NCBI GenBank assembly: GCA_016234115.1
Contig: JACRHD010000021.1
Coordinates: 109,395-173,394 of the forward strand
DNA length: 64,000 nt
Source: Nitrospirota bacterium
GTDB taxonomy: Bacteria > Nitrospirota > Thermodesulfovibrionia > UBA6902
Direction: 5' to 3'
The position numbers were made by a program, and so were the translations under genes. The number at the start of each line of letters is the position of its first letter. Position 1 is the stretch's first letter. The notes below the pieces were generated by a model, which saw only the letters and a program-made list of their open reading frames with translations, searched no databases and had not been told where the DNA came from. Positions 1 through 8,300 of the stretch are shown piece by piece.

Positions 1-2
1 TG

Positions 3-1922
3 TTCCCGCGTGTTGAATATAGAGAGCCAAGAACGATATCGGGCATTTTCCAGCTCGAATCCGGTCAGGCGATTGCAGTCCGGAAGGGAAAGCAAATTTT
101 TATTGATACCGGCATCGTCATCAAAGGCGCCGTGGAGGGCGACCTCAGCGTCCGGGAGATAAGGATAAACCCCGTCTCACTGAATACTGATTCCATAAAA
201 GGCGTCGAAGGCGGCATCTCCCTTGGCCTGGACAAACAGGCCGTCGCGGACGTTTCGTTGTCCTGGGAAAACGTCGATATCGGAGGCGTGGCGCAAAGAT
301 TCGGCGCGGACGTATTAAAGGGGAAGGGGCTGTCTGTTCACGGGAAGGGAGATGTTTATTCCGCAGTGAAAATAACCCTGCCCGAAAACGCCCCTCCGAC
401 TGCGGCGGGAACGGTCAACCTCGGTATTTCAAAGGCGGGGTTTTCTTCTTCCGATGAGACGATAGTCGGCGAGGGAATGGAAATTCATGTTGCCGGCGGC
501 TTTGAATTTCCTGTGCCCCCTGACCGGGTAAATTTCAGTGTCAATGGCGAAGCTGCCGGTTTTGAGCTCTTGATGGGCAAATTTTACGGCGACTTCAAAA
601 ACAGGGCGGTTTCATTCTCCTCGCAAGGGACATACACTCAGGCCGATGCCCTGATAAAGATATCACGGGGAGGACTCGGCCTGTCAGGCGCCGGGAATAT
701 CAACTTTTCGGGGGACATATCAGACCCCGCGGGGTCTCCTCATTATGATATGGAAATCGGCCTTGAAAACCTCTCCGTTGACGATGCCTACGGTTTTTTT
801 ATAAAAGATACCTTCAAGGAACAATACCCTGTGCTTGGGGAATTAACGGCCGGCGGGACAGTTTCCGCTTCGTTGTCCGTCAACGGGACGAAGGACTCCT
901 TTACTCTTGAGGGCGCCATTGGGGCCGTTGATGTAAATATTAAAGGCGGAGACGGCGGCCTGTCCGCCTCCGGAGTAAACATGATGCTGCCTGTTGACAT
1001 GTCCTGGCCTGAGGCCCTTCACAGCGGAAAGCGGAAAGACTTCGGCTTTCTGAAGGCCGCGGACTTTTCATGGAAGGCCCTCAGGTTCACTGATCTTGAG
1101 CTTGTCCCGGTTGTCAGGGAAAACGCGCTCATCTTTCGCGACGAAGTGGTCCTGCCGTTGTTTGACGGAGGCATTATGTTTCAGAATATTTCATACACCG
1201 ATCTGCTTTCGCCGGACAGGGAACTCCGCCTCTCCATCGATATACAGGGTGTCGATCTCGGCAAGCTGACTGCTTCGCTTGATATGCCCCCGATAAATGG
1301 AAGTCTGTCCGGCACTGTCCCGAGGGTGACCTTGACCGGCAACAGGCTTCTTACTGAAGGACAGATCGACCTCCGGCTTTTAGACGGGCATATCCGGGTA
1401 AGCGCTTTTTCCATAGACGATGTCGCCGGTCCGGTCGCCTCGATTAAGGCAGGCATTGAGATTAAAGACATCGATCTTGAAAAACTGACAGGCGCATTTG
1501 ACTTCGGTCATATTTCAGGGGTGCTTGAAGGGGACATAGACGACCTTGTAATTGTCAACGGCCAGGCAGAGGGTTTTAAGGCGTCGATAGAGACCGTCAA
1601 AAAGAAGGGCATCGCCCAGAAGATCAGCGTCGATGCCCTCAAAAAGATATCAATCCTGGGGACCGGGGCCACGACGTCCATACTCGACCGGGGCATATAC
1701 CGGCTTTTTAAACAGTACGGATATGAGAAGATCGGGTTTAAGGCTTATCTCAAAAACGATAATCTCCTGCTCCTCGGGGTAAAGAGGGAAGAAGGCAAAC
1801 AATATCTCGTGGAGGGCGGACTTCTTCCGCCGAGGGTGGACGTCGTTACCTACAGCCAGAACATCTCCTTTAAAGAGATCGTCAACAGGTTAAAAAGGAT
1901 AGGCGCGGCAGGAAAAGATTAG
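3..1922 (+). CDS. ydbH: YdbH-like AsmA-family envelope protein, C-terminal part (gene enters from left edge)
   Basis: The reading frame is open from base 3 of the window, so the listed start at 132 (a GTG) is not the true start and the N-terminus lies outside. The visible 639 residues are a long beta-rich chain of amphipathic repeats typical of the YdbH/AsmA/TamB superfamily, ending in a segment (EKLTGAFDFGHISGVLEGDIDDL ... ISFKEIVNRLKRI) that resembles the YdbH 'dicarboxylate transport' domain. In Escherichia coli, YdbH bridges inner and outer membrane and takes part in phospholipid transport with YnbE and YdbL. A ydbL gene follows about 360 bases downstream on the same strand, which supports the assignment. 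No membrane segment is seen because the N-terminus is missing. Family call is good; the transport role is inferred from homologues. Confidence 0.75.
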   Translation, partial: FPRVEYREPRTISGIFQLESGQAIAVRKGKQIFIDTGIVIKGAVEGDLSVREIRINPVSLNTDSIKGVEGGISLGLDKQAVADVSLSWENVDIGGVAQRFGADVLKGKGLSVHGKGDVYSAVKITLPENAPPTAAGTVNLGISKAGFSSSDETIVGEGMEIHVAGGFEFPVPPDRVNFSVNGEAAGFELLMGKFYGDFKNRAVSFSSQGTYTQADALIKISRGGLGLSGAGNINFSGDISDPAGSPHYDMEIGLENLSVDDAYGFFIKDTFKEQYPVLGELTAGGTVSASLSVNGTKDSFTLEGAIGAVDVNIKGGDGGLSASGVNMMLPVDMSWPEALHSGKRKDFGFLKAADFSWKALRFTDLELVPVVRENALIFRDEVVLPLFDGGIMFQNISYTDLLSPDRELRLSIDIQGVDLGKLTASLDMPPINGSLSGTVPRVTLTGNRLLTEGQIDLRLLDGHIRVSAFSIDDVAGPVASIKAGIEIKDIDLEKLTGAFDFGHISGVLEGDIDDLVIVNGQAEGFKASIETVKKKGIAQKISVDALKKISILGTGATTSILDRGIYRLFKQYGYEKIGFKAYLKNDNLLLLGVKREEGKQYLVEGGLLPPRVDVVTYSQNISFKEIVNRLKRIGAAGKD

Positions 1923-1944
1923 CCTTCAGCGTTCAGCCGGTCAG

Positions 1945-2148
1945 CATCTTTACAGGCGCAAAGGGAAGCCTGCTGCGGAATTTCTATAATCGACAAACAC
2001 CATTTTACATTTTTTCGTCTGCGCAATTCTTGTCTTTATCCTTTTCTTCACTCTTTACTCTTAACTCTTGACTCTTAAACTCTTGACTCTTTTTTAAAGG
2101 TGTCGTATAGAAATTCCTCCGCAGCCTCCCCTTCGCGCCCGTTTATGT
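1945..2148. repeat. MITE-like element, family A, copy 1
   Basis: The ends are inverted repeats of about 40 bases: left GGCGCAAAGGGAAGCCTGCT... through GAATTTCTATAATCGACAAACACC, right the reverse complement of GGCGCGAAGGGGAGGCTGCGGAGGAATTTCTATACGACACC. A second copy lies at 11822-12004 in the opposite orientation, and part of the interior is shared (CATTTTT...CTGCGC...). The interior of this copy also holds an 'actcttaactcttgactctt' word repeat. It fills the ydbH-ydbL spacer and has no ORF. Confidence 0.75.
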
Positions 2149-2155
2149 CTTTTCT

Positions 2156-2184
2156 GTAGGGGCGACCCGGCGGGTCGCCCCTAC
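2156..2184. repeat. GC-rich perfect hairpin, GTAGGGGCG...CGCCCCTAC family
   Basis: Palindrome GTAGGGGCGACCCG/CGGGTCGCCCCTAC. The same outer word occurs at 9462, 12763, 16888 (variant) and 44137, so it is a dispersed repeat; there is no T-tract, so it is not an obvious intrinsic terminator. Confidence 0.7.
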
Positions 2185-2241
2185 GCCTTTCCCTTGCCCC
2201 TGGACCCTTTATCATGAGTAGAAGCTGGACGAGAAATAGTT

Positions 2242-2264
2242 TATAATTGAACTCAGCAATTATA
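2242..2264. promoter_or_regulatory. Palindrome upstream of ydbL (possible operator)
   Basis: TATAATTG and CAATTATA are perfect 8-base inverted arms separated by 7 bases, immediately before the ribosome-binding site of ydbL. Each arm contains a TATAAT/TATA-like word, so it could be a promoter -10 region or a binding site; no experimental basis. Confidence 0.35.
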
Positions 2265-2286
2265 ATCGTCCTGAGGAGGAATGATA

Positions 2287-2913
2287 ATGAGAAGATATGC
2301 GTTGAAAAAATCTCCGCTTTATTTTTTAGTGTTCTTTATAACTTCCTGCGTAACCATAAACATATATTTCCCCGCGGCCGCTGTTGAAAAAGCGGCTGAC
2401 AGGATTGTGGATGAGGTATGGGGTGAAAAAGGGCAGACGCCGGAAAAGCAGGAGCAGCAGGAACAGCAAAAGACACCGGATGGACCGCAAAGTCTGCTGA
2501 GAAATTCGATGACATTCACCTTGTCGATTGTCGGACCGGGGGAGGCATATGCCCAGGAGGCCGATATCAACATTACCACCCCCGGGATCAGGACACTGAA
2601 GGATTCCATTCAGCGGCGGGCCGATTCCATCAGGCCTTATATGGACAAGGGGAATGCCGGCATTTCAAATAACGGTCTCCTCCTCGTTCGTTCGACCGAC
2701 GGGCTGAATCTGAAGGACAAGGCGTCGTTTACCCGTCTTATTGAAGCCGAAAACAAGGACAGGGAGGCGCTTTACCGGGAGATAGCAGCGGCCAATAATT
2801 TCCCCCCTGAGAAGGTCCCGGACATCAAAAAGATATTTGCAGGAAGCTGGATCAAAAACGCAAAGAAAGGCTGGTGGGTCCAGGACGCCGGAGGCGAATG
2901 GAGGCAAAAGTAG
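2287..2913 (+). CDS. ydbL: YdbL/DUF1318 family lipoprotein
   Basis: The start at 2287 (MRRYALKK) is preferred over the listed ATG at 2281 because the ribosome-binding site GAGGAGGA ends at 2280 and needs some spacing. The N-terminus is a signal peptide ending FFITSC, a plausible lipobox, followed by VTINIYFPAAAVEKAADRIVDEVWG, the hallmark of DUF1318 proteins. A Gln-rich linker (about residues 55-70) separates this from a C-terminal YdbL-like region ending GWWVQDAGGEWRQK. In enterobacteria YdbL is a periplasmic partner of the YdbH-YnbE intermembrane bridge; here lipoprotein and YdbL-type parts appear to be in one chain. The gene follows ydbH across a MITE-like repeat, so co-transcription is possible but not certain. 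Confidence 0.75.
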   Translation: MRRYALKKSPLYFLVFFITSCVTINIYFPAAAVEKAADRIVDEVWGEKGQTPEKQEQQEQQKTPDGPQSLLRNSMTFTLSIVGPGEAYAQEADINITTPGIRTLKDSIQRRADSIRPYMDKGNAGISNNGLLLVRSTDGLNLKDKASFTRLIEAENKDREALYREIAAANNFPPEKVPDIKKIFAGSWIKNAKKGWWVQDAGGEWRQK

Positions 2914-2962
2914 TCCGCGGGCACTGGCCTTCCGCGAAGCCCGCGAGCCGGGACAAATCCCA

Positions 2963-3433
2963 CTATTCCCCCGGTGCGGAATTGATGACAATCAGCGCGA
3001 CGCCGTCTATCAGCAGCAGGAGATTCAGCACGGCGCTGATTCCGTGAAGTCTTCTGAACTCTTTCCTCGGCAAAGACCCCGGAGCTGTCTGCTCAAAAGA
3101 GGTAATCTCTGCCTTTGTCTTTTTGACGTCCGGGTACAGCTTAAAGTGGATATAGGAATTAATCACGACCGCAGCGATAATCAGGGAAAGGGAGAGCTTT
3201 CTGGCGAGGCCGGCCTGTAAGTTTGCGAAGACAAGAAAGCTCACCAGCGCGGCCAGAGAAATGATCAGGTTAAACGGGAAATAAACAGCGAAGAGCTTGT
3301 CCACGATCGCGCTTGCCGTATCACGTCCAAAGCCCTTGAAGATGGCCGGGGTGATAAGGAAAGTAAAAATCGCAATCCCTCCTACCCACAATGCGAGCAG
3401 TATGCTGTATATGCTTATTCCTAACCTGGCCAT
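2963..3433 (-). CDS. DUF4149 integral membrane protein
   Basis: A 156-residue protein with four predicted membrane helices: about residues 5-28 (YSILLALWVGGIAIFTFLI), 50-70, 78-97 and 132-152. The opening GGIAIFTFLITPAIF and the closing hydrophobic segment fit DUF4149/TMEM205-like proteins, whose function is unknown. The start ATG at 3433 overlaps the 3' end of the broken tupA reading frame (stop at 3421), so it could be read through from it. No strong ribosome-binding site is visible. Its gene converges on ydbL. Confidence 0.65.
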   Translation of the reverse strand: MARLGISIYSILLALWVGGIAIFTFLITPAIFKGFGRDTASAIVDKLFAVYFPFNLIISLAALVSFLVFANLQAGLARKLSLSLIIAAVVINSYIHFKLYPDVKKTKAEITSFEQTAPGSLPRKEFRRLHGISAVLNLLLLIDGVALIVINSAPGE

Positions 3434-4155
3434 TTCGTTATTGTGACTATTTTATCACACTTGGCCTTCAAGCCCCGCTCTTTCTCCTCCACCGAAGAAT
3501 CATTTGGAAAAGTTTGTGTTACAATATCAAGAAAAGTGAGGGACAAACACTGCAAACAAGGGGTCAAACCTTCAAATGTCATAAACCGAGGGTCAGAGAG
3601 AATGATAAATGACTTTTGAAGGTTTGACCCCTTGTACTCACCCTGCCCCACTTCCAGATACCACTGCTGCCCTTTGGGCGCTATTTGCGCCTTCTTCCAC
3701 ATGGACAATTCCTTTTTATGCGTGCCCGAGTCATCTCCTCTTGAAACAAAAACCGCTTTTGCCCCCGCAACCTTCTTCAATGCAGCCACAGTGTCCTTCA
3801 TGCCCTTGATGCCTGCAGCGTCTTCAGCCGGACCCACGATGACAAAATCGTTATACATGACGTCATGACGGTCCGTGAACCAGCCTTCATCGACCATCTT
3901 CAGCTCATCATCCTTCGCGTGAACGAAGACAACGTCGGCGTCTCCCCTCTTGCCAATCTCAAGCGCCGCTCCGGTGCCGACTGCGACAACCTTGATCCTG
4001 ATGCCGGTCTTTTTTTCAAAAGCGGGAAGGATATGTTCAAACAGCCCCGAGTTCTGCGTGCTCGTTGTCGAGGCGCATATTATGATTTCTTCTGCAAATG
4101 CAACGGGTATTGCCGCAATGGAAAATATTAATGCCAATAATAGTTTTTTGAGCAT
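3421..4155 (-). pseudogene. tupA: Truncated tungstate/molybdate-binding protein (TupA-like)
   Basis: The start at 4155 (MLKKLLLAL) is preceded by an AGAGG site. Residues 1-21 are a Sec signal peptide (IPVAFA-EE), then come motifs of the TupA family: ICASTTSTQNSGLF, FEKKTGIRIKVVAVGTGAALEIGKRGDADVVFVH, and SRGDDSGTHKKE. Homology runs to WYLEVGQG and then stops exactly where a palindromic repeat begins. The remaining 70 residues are encoded by the repeat and unrelated spacer, so the C-terminal lobe (roughly a quarter to a third of the protein) is missing. No tupB/tupC permease or ATPase gene adjoins it. Almost certainly non-functional. Confidence 0.8.
3556..3635. repeat. REP-like palindrome that interrupts tupA
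   Basis: Arms ACAAGGGGTCAAACCTTCAA...GTCAT and ATGAC...TTGAAGGTTTGACCCCTTGT are inverted repeats of 27 bases around a 26-base loop. TupA homology ends at its right edge. Confidence 0.75.
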
Positions 4156-4168
4156 TTGCACCTCTTCA

Positions 4169-4248
4169 CAAGGGTTCGAGGGGTCAAGTAGGGGCGGGTC
4201 TAAACCCCGCCCTGCATTACCCTTAGCCCCTTGAACCCTCGAACCCTT
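4169..4248. repeat. Nested palindrome, GGGTTCGAGGG...CCCTCGAACCC family
   Basis: Outer arms AGGGTTCGAGGGGTCAAG and CTTGAACCCTCGAACCCT enclose an inner GGGGCGGGTCTAAACCCCGCCC hairpin. The same outer word recurs at 32100-32183. It fills the spacer between two minus-strand genes. Confidence 0.7.
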
Positions 4249-4255
4249 TATTTTG

Positions 4256-4576
4256 CTATCTGTTCAAAAGCACATCATCCGTCCAGCTCATTGCGGCAGA
4301 GACCGCGGGAAATCCGATCGTGCTCGTCAGCAGGATCAATGTATGATAAACCTCATCCCTTGTTGCTCCTGCCTCGATGGCCCTCCTGACGTGACTGTGC
4401 ACGGAACCCTCCGAACGTATGGCGGCGGCAGCGGCAAGCTGGATGAGGTGGGACGTCTTTTCATTGACCGGGCCTATGGACCTGGCCGTTTTGCCCAGGT
4501 TCTCCACTGCCTTTGAAAGCTTGTTGTACCTCTTCCTGATATCGGTGTACATCTTCGGCAACTTTTTTTCCGTCAT
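4256..4576 (-). CDS. Carboxymuconolactone decarboxylase (AhpD-like fold) family protein
   Basis: The listed ORF is too long; the start at 4576 (MTEKKLPKMYTDIRKRY) is preceded by AAAGGAGGGAAGC, giving 106 residues. The helical core SHLIQLAAAAAIRSEGSVHSHVRRAIEAGATRDEVYHTLILLTSTIGFPAVSAAMSW matches the CMD domain. The CxxC pair used by AhpD alkyl-hydroperoxide reductases is absent, so peroxidase activity is unlikely; many such proteins have no known reaction. Expressed alone, flanked on both sides by dispersed palindromes. Confidence 0.75.
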   Translation of the reverse strand: MTEKKLPKMYTDIRKRYNKLSKAVENLGKTARSIGPVNEKTSHLIQLAAAAAIRSEGSVHSHVRRAIEAGATRDEVYHTLILLTSTIGFPAVSAAMSWTDDVLLNR

Positions 4577-4672
4577 ATGCTTCCCTCCTTTTGCATGGAA
4601 TTGGTTTCCATGCAACATATTACAAAAATCCCGTCGGCATATCAACAACATTTATTTCTTCTGCCGGAACCC

Positions 4673-4808
4673 TTCAGTGAAGGATGGGGACCGGGTTATC
4701 CCCCTCTTTGGAAAAGAGGGGTTAAGGGGAGATTTTATAGAATAAGTTTACAAAAGCCCCCCTCGCCCCCCTTTGCTAAAGGGGGGGGAATTTCCACCCT
4801 TCACTGAA
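4673..4808. repeat. Long palindromic element, CCCCTCTTTGGAAAAGAGGGG family
   Basis: Outer arms TTCAGTGAAGGATGGGGA and TTTCCACCCTTCACTGAA; inner hairpins CCCCTCTTTGGAAAAGAGGGG and CCCCCCTTTGCTAAAGGGGGGG. The inner part has a close relative inside a coding region at 10503-10628. It occupies most of the 4577-4897 spacer. Confidence 0.8.
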
Positions 4809-4897
4809 TGGATACTCGTATGCAGGGCTGCGGAGGTGGTTGAATCTCGCCTCAATTGGTGATATATTTTACAAATATAATGCCAAGGAGGAAATAT

Positions 4898-5296
4898 ATG
4901 AACTTGCACGAAGAAATAACGAGGACAGCTTATGAACTCTATGAAAGAAGCGGGTGCATCGGAGGCCTGGATTTTGAGAACTGGCTCGAAGCTGAAAGGA
5001 TAGTGCTGACAAGACATGCCGGCCAGGTCATAGAGGAACCCGAAGGGGAAGAACTGATGATCGCGGCAGACGAGATCAGTGATGAGGTTGAAGAAAGAGC
5101 GCCGGCATATGCAGTGAGGGAGATGGAAGATGCAACAGTGGACGAGGAGATGGAGGTGCGGGGCCCGGCCCTCGGCACAAAAGAGGACATGGCTGTGAAG
5201 GCAGAAAAAATCAGACCCGCAAGAACGGCCGCTGCTAAAGGGAAAAAAACGACTGCAAAGAAGACCTTCCAGAAAAGCAGGGAAAAGTTCCACTGA
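4898..5296 (+). CDS. DUF2934 protein with histone-like basic tail
   Basis: The start at 4898 (MNLHEEITRTAYELYERSG) follows CAAGGAGGAAATAT; the listed upstream start is spacer sequence. Residues 1-45 match DUF2934 (AYELYERSG...DFENWLEAERIVL), a short helical domain of unknown function common in Proteobacteria and Nitrospirota. The middle is strongly acidic (EEPEGEE, DEVEE, DEEMEV) and the last 35 residues are Ala/Lys/Arg-rich (ARTAAAKGKKTTAKK), reminiscent of histone H1-like tails. It lies 47 bases upstream of nifJ on the same strand. Nucleic-acid binding by the tail is only a guess from composition. Confidence 0.65.
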   Translation: MNLHEEITRTAYELYERSGCIGGLDFENWLEAERIVLTRHAGQVIEEPEGEELMIAADEISDEVEERAPAYAVREMEDATVDEEMEVRGPALGTKEDMAVKAEKIRPARTAAAKGKKTTAKKTFQKSREKFH

Positions 5297-5343
5297 AATC
5301 ACTGATACTCTGAGGCTTTGACACGTCAAACGAGGAGGATGCT

Positions 5344-8300
5344 GTGAAACGAAAAGCGGTGACGGTCGACGGCTGCACCGCGTGCGCGCACGTTGTGCAT
5401 GCGGTAAGTGAAATAATAACTATTTATCCCATAACGCCCTCTTCTCCCATTGCGGAGATCTGTGACGAAAAAACGGCGAAAGGACGGGTGAATATCTGGG
5501 GCTCTGTGCCGAGGGTGAGCCAGATGCAGTCGGAGGCCGGGGTCGCCGGAGCCGTGCACGGCTCGCTCACTACCGGCGCGCTGGCAACGACTATTTCCGC
5601 TTCCCAGGGGCTACTGCTTATTGTCCCCAACATGTATAAGATCGCCGGAGAGCTTACGCCGACCGTCTTCCATATTACCGCACGCTCCCTGGCCTGCCAG
5701 GGACTGTCCATCTTCGGCGACCACTCCGATGTAATGGCGGCCCGTTCAACGGGATTTGCCATGCTCTGCTCAAAGGACGTGCAGGAGGCGATGGATATGG
5801 CCCTGATCGCCCATGCTGCGACACTCGAATCCCGGATACCCTTTATGCACTTTTTTGACGGCTTCAGAACGTCACACGAGATCCAGAAAATAGAGGAGCT
5901 GACCTTCGACGATATGCGCTCCATGATCGATAACGACCTTGTTATCGCCCACCGGATGAGGGGCTTGACCCCTGACCGTCCTGCGATAAGGGGGACGGCG
6001 CAGAACCCTGATGTGTATTTTCAGGGAAGGGAGTCGGTCAATAAATATTACTCCGTCACCCCGGAGATCGTGCAGAAGACGATGAACAGGTTTGCGGGTC
6101 TCACAGGCAGGCAGTACAAGCTCTTTGATTACTTCGGCGACCCTAAGGCGGAGCGCGTAATTGTGATTATGGGGTCTGCCGGAGATACGGCGCTCAGCAC
6201 TATTCAGGCACTGAATGAAGGCGGTGAAAGGGTGGGGCTCCTGCAAGTCAGGCTTTACCGGCCTTTCTCAAGAGAGGCCTTTGTAAACGCGCTTCCTCCC
6301 GGTGTCAAATCTATCGCCGTCCTGGACCGCACCAAGGAGCCCGGCGCATTGGGCGAGCCTATGTACCTTGATGTAAGGACCGCTGTCGGCGAGGCCATGG
6401 AAAAGGGAGAAACGGACCTCGAAAGATATCCCGCGATTGTAGGAGGCCGCTACGGGCTCGGTTCAAAGGACTTTACTCCAGCCATGGTAAAGGGAGTTAT
6501 CGACAATCTGGCAAAGCCGTCTCCCGTGAACCATTTCACTATCGGCATCAATGACGACGTCGCGCATACGAGCCTTCAATATGACGAGAACTATACGTTA
6601 CCGGAAAGCGGGGTATACCGCGCGATGTTCTACGGCCTCGGCGCAGACGGCACCGTAGGGGCCAACAAAAATACCATCAAGATCATCGGTACGGAGACGG
6701 ACAATTATGCCCAGGGGTATTTTGTTTACGATTCCAAGAAATCAGGCGCGATAACAATATCCCATCTGCGGTTCGGAAAAGAAGAGATACACCATCCCTA
6801 TCTTCTGCCCAAAGCCAAATTCATAGCGTGCCACAACCCCACCTTCCTGGAGCAATTCGACATGCTGTCAAGGGCCGAGGAGGGCGCCACATTCCTGCTT
6901 ACGACTACGCACAAAAAGGAAGAGGTCTGGGACTCGCTGCCGGTGGAGGTGCAGGAGCGGATTATTTCGGGGAAGATGAAGTTTTATATTATCGACGCCA
7001 TCTCTCTTGCAGAGGAGTTAGGGCTCGGTTCGAGGATCAACATGATCATGCAGACCGCGTTCTTTGTCATATCAGGCATACTTCCCGCAGAGGACGCCAT
7101 AAACGCCATAAAGGGGCAGATTGAAAAGACGTATAAGAAAAAAGGGACACAGGTGGTGGAGATGAATTATGCAGCGGTGGACAAGGCGGTTCGCAATATT
7201 GTGGAAGTGCCGGTGCCGGCCGCCGCGACCGGCAAAATACATATGCGGCCCCCGGTGCCCGTGCATGCGCCTGAGTTCGTTCAGAACGTTACGGCGAAGA
7301 TGATTGAGGGCAAGGGCGATTCGCTGCCTGTGTCGGCAATACCTTCCGACGGCACATGGCCCACCGGGACCACGCAGTATGAAAAGAGGAATATAGGCGT
7401 CCATGTCCCGATCTGGGAGCCTGATGTCTGCATCCAGTGCGGACAGTGCTCCTTTGTATGTCCGCACGCGACTATACGGATAAAGGCGTATGACCCGGCC
7501 TTGCTTAAAAACGCGCCGAAGGATTTCAGGTCCGCTGATGCAAAGGGCAAGGAGCTCGCCGGCCTCAAATTTACCGTACAGGTCGCGCCGGAGGACTGCA
7601 CGGGGTGCGGCTCCTGCGTCTATATGTGCCCGGCACACAAGAAGGATGAACGGGGGGAAAAGATACCGGATTTCAAGGCGATAAACATGCGCCCCCAGGG
7701 GCCGGTCCGGCTGCGTGAAGTGGAGAATTACGATTTCTTCCTGGCCCTCCCCGACACCGACCCCTTAAGGTTCAATCCCTCAACTGTTAAAGGAAGCCAG
7801 TTTCTGAGACCTCTTTTTGAATATCACAGCTCGTGCGCGGGATGCGGGGAAACGCCTTATATCAAGCTGCTCACCCAACTGTTCGGGGACCGGCTGCTCA
7901 TTGCAAATGCCACCGGCTGCTCCTCGATCTATGGAGGGAACCTGCCGACTACGCCTTATACAAAGGGGGGAGACGGAAGAGGGCCAGCGTGGGCCAATTC
8001 ACTCTTTGAAGACAATGCCGAGTTCGGCTTCGGCATGAGGCAGACAGTGGACAAGTTCTACTCGCAGGCCCTTGAACTGCTGGACAGGCTCGGCTCCGAC
8101 CCGGCGTATACTGACGCGAGGGAGCTCTTCGAGTTGATTGGCCGGGCTGATCAGTCCACCCGTGAAGGCGTCGAGAAGCAAAGGGTCCGTATCGTCCAAT
8201 TAAAAAATAGACTCTCAAAAGAAATTTCCGCTGATGCAAAAAGTCTCTTGTCATTGGCTGATTATCTAATAAAAAAATCCGTCTGGGCCATCGGCGGCGA

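Noticed and set aside
2837-3220. 127-residue plus-strand ORF over ydbL and DUF4149
   Set aside because: Overlaps two better genes in other frames and has no family match.
4748-5329. 193-residue minus-strand ORF
   Set aside because: Antisense to the DUF2934 gene and extends into the palindromic repeat.
7072-7638. 188-residue minus-strand ORF inside nifJ
   Set aside because: Shadow of the PFOR reading frame; low-complexity His/Arg-rich composition, no ribosome-binding site.
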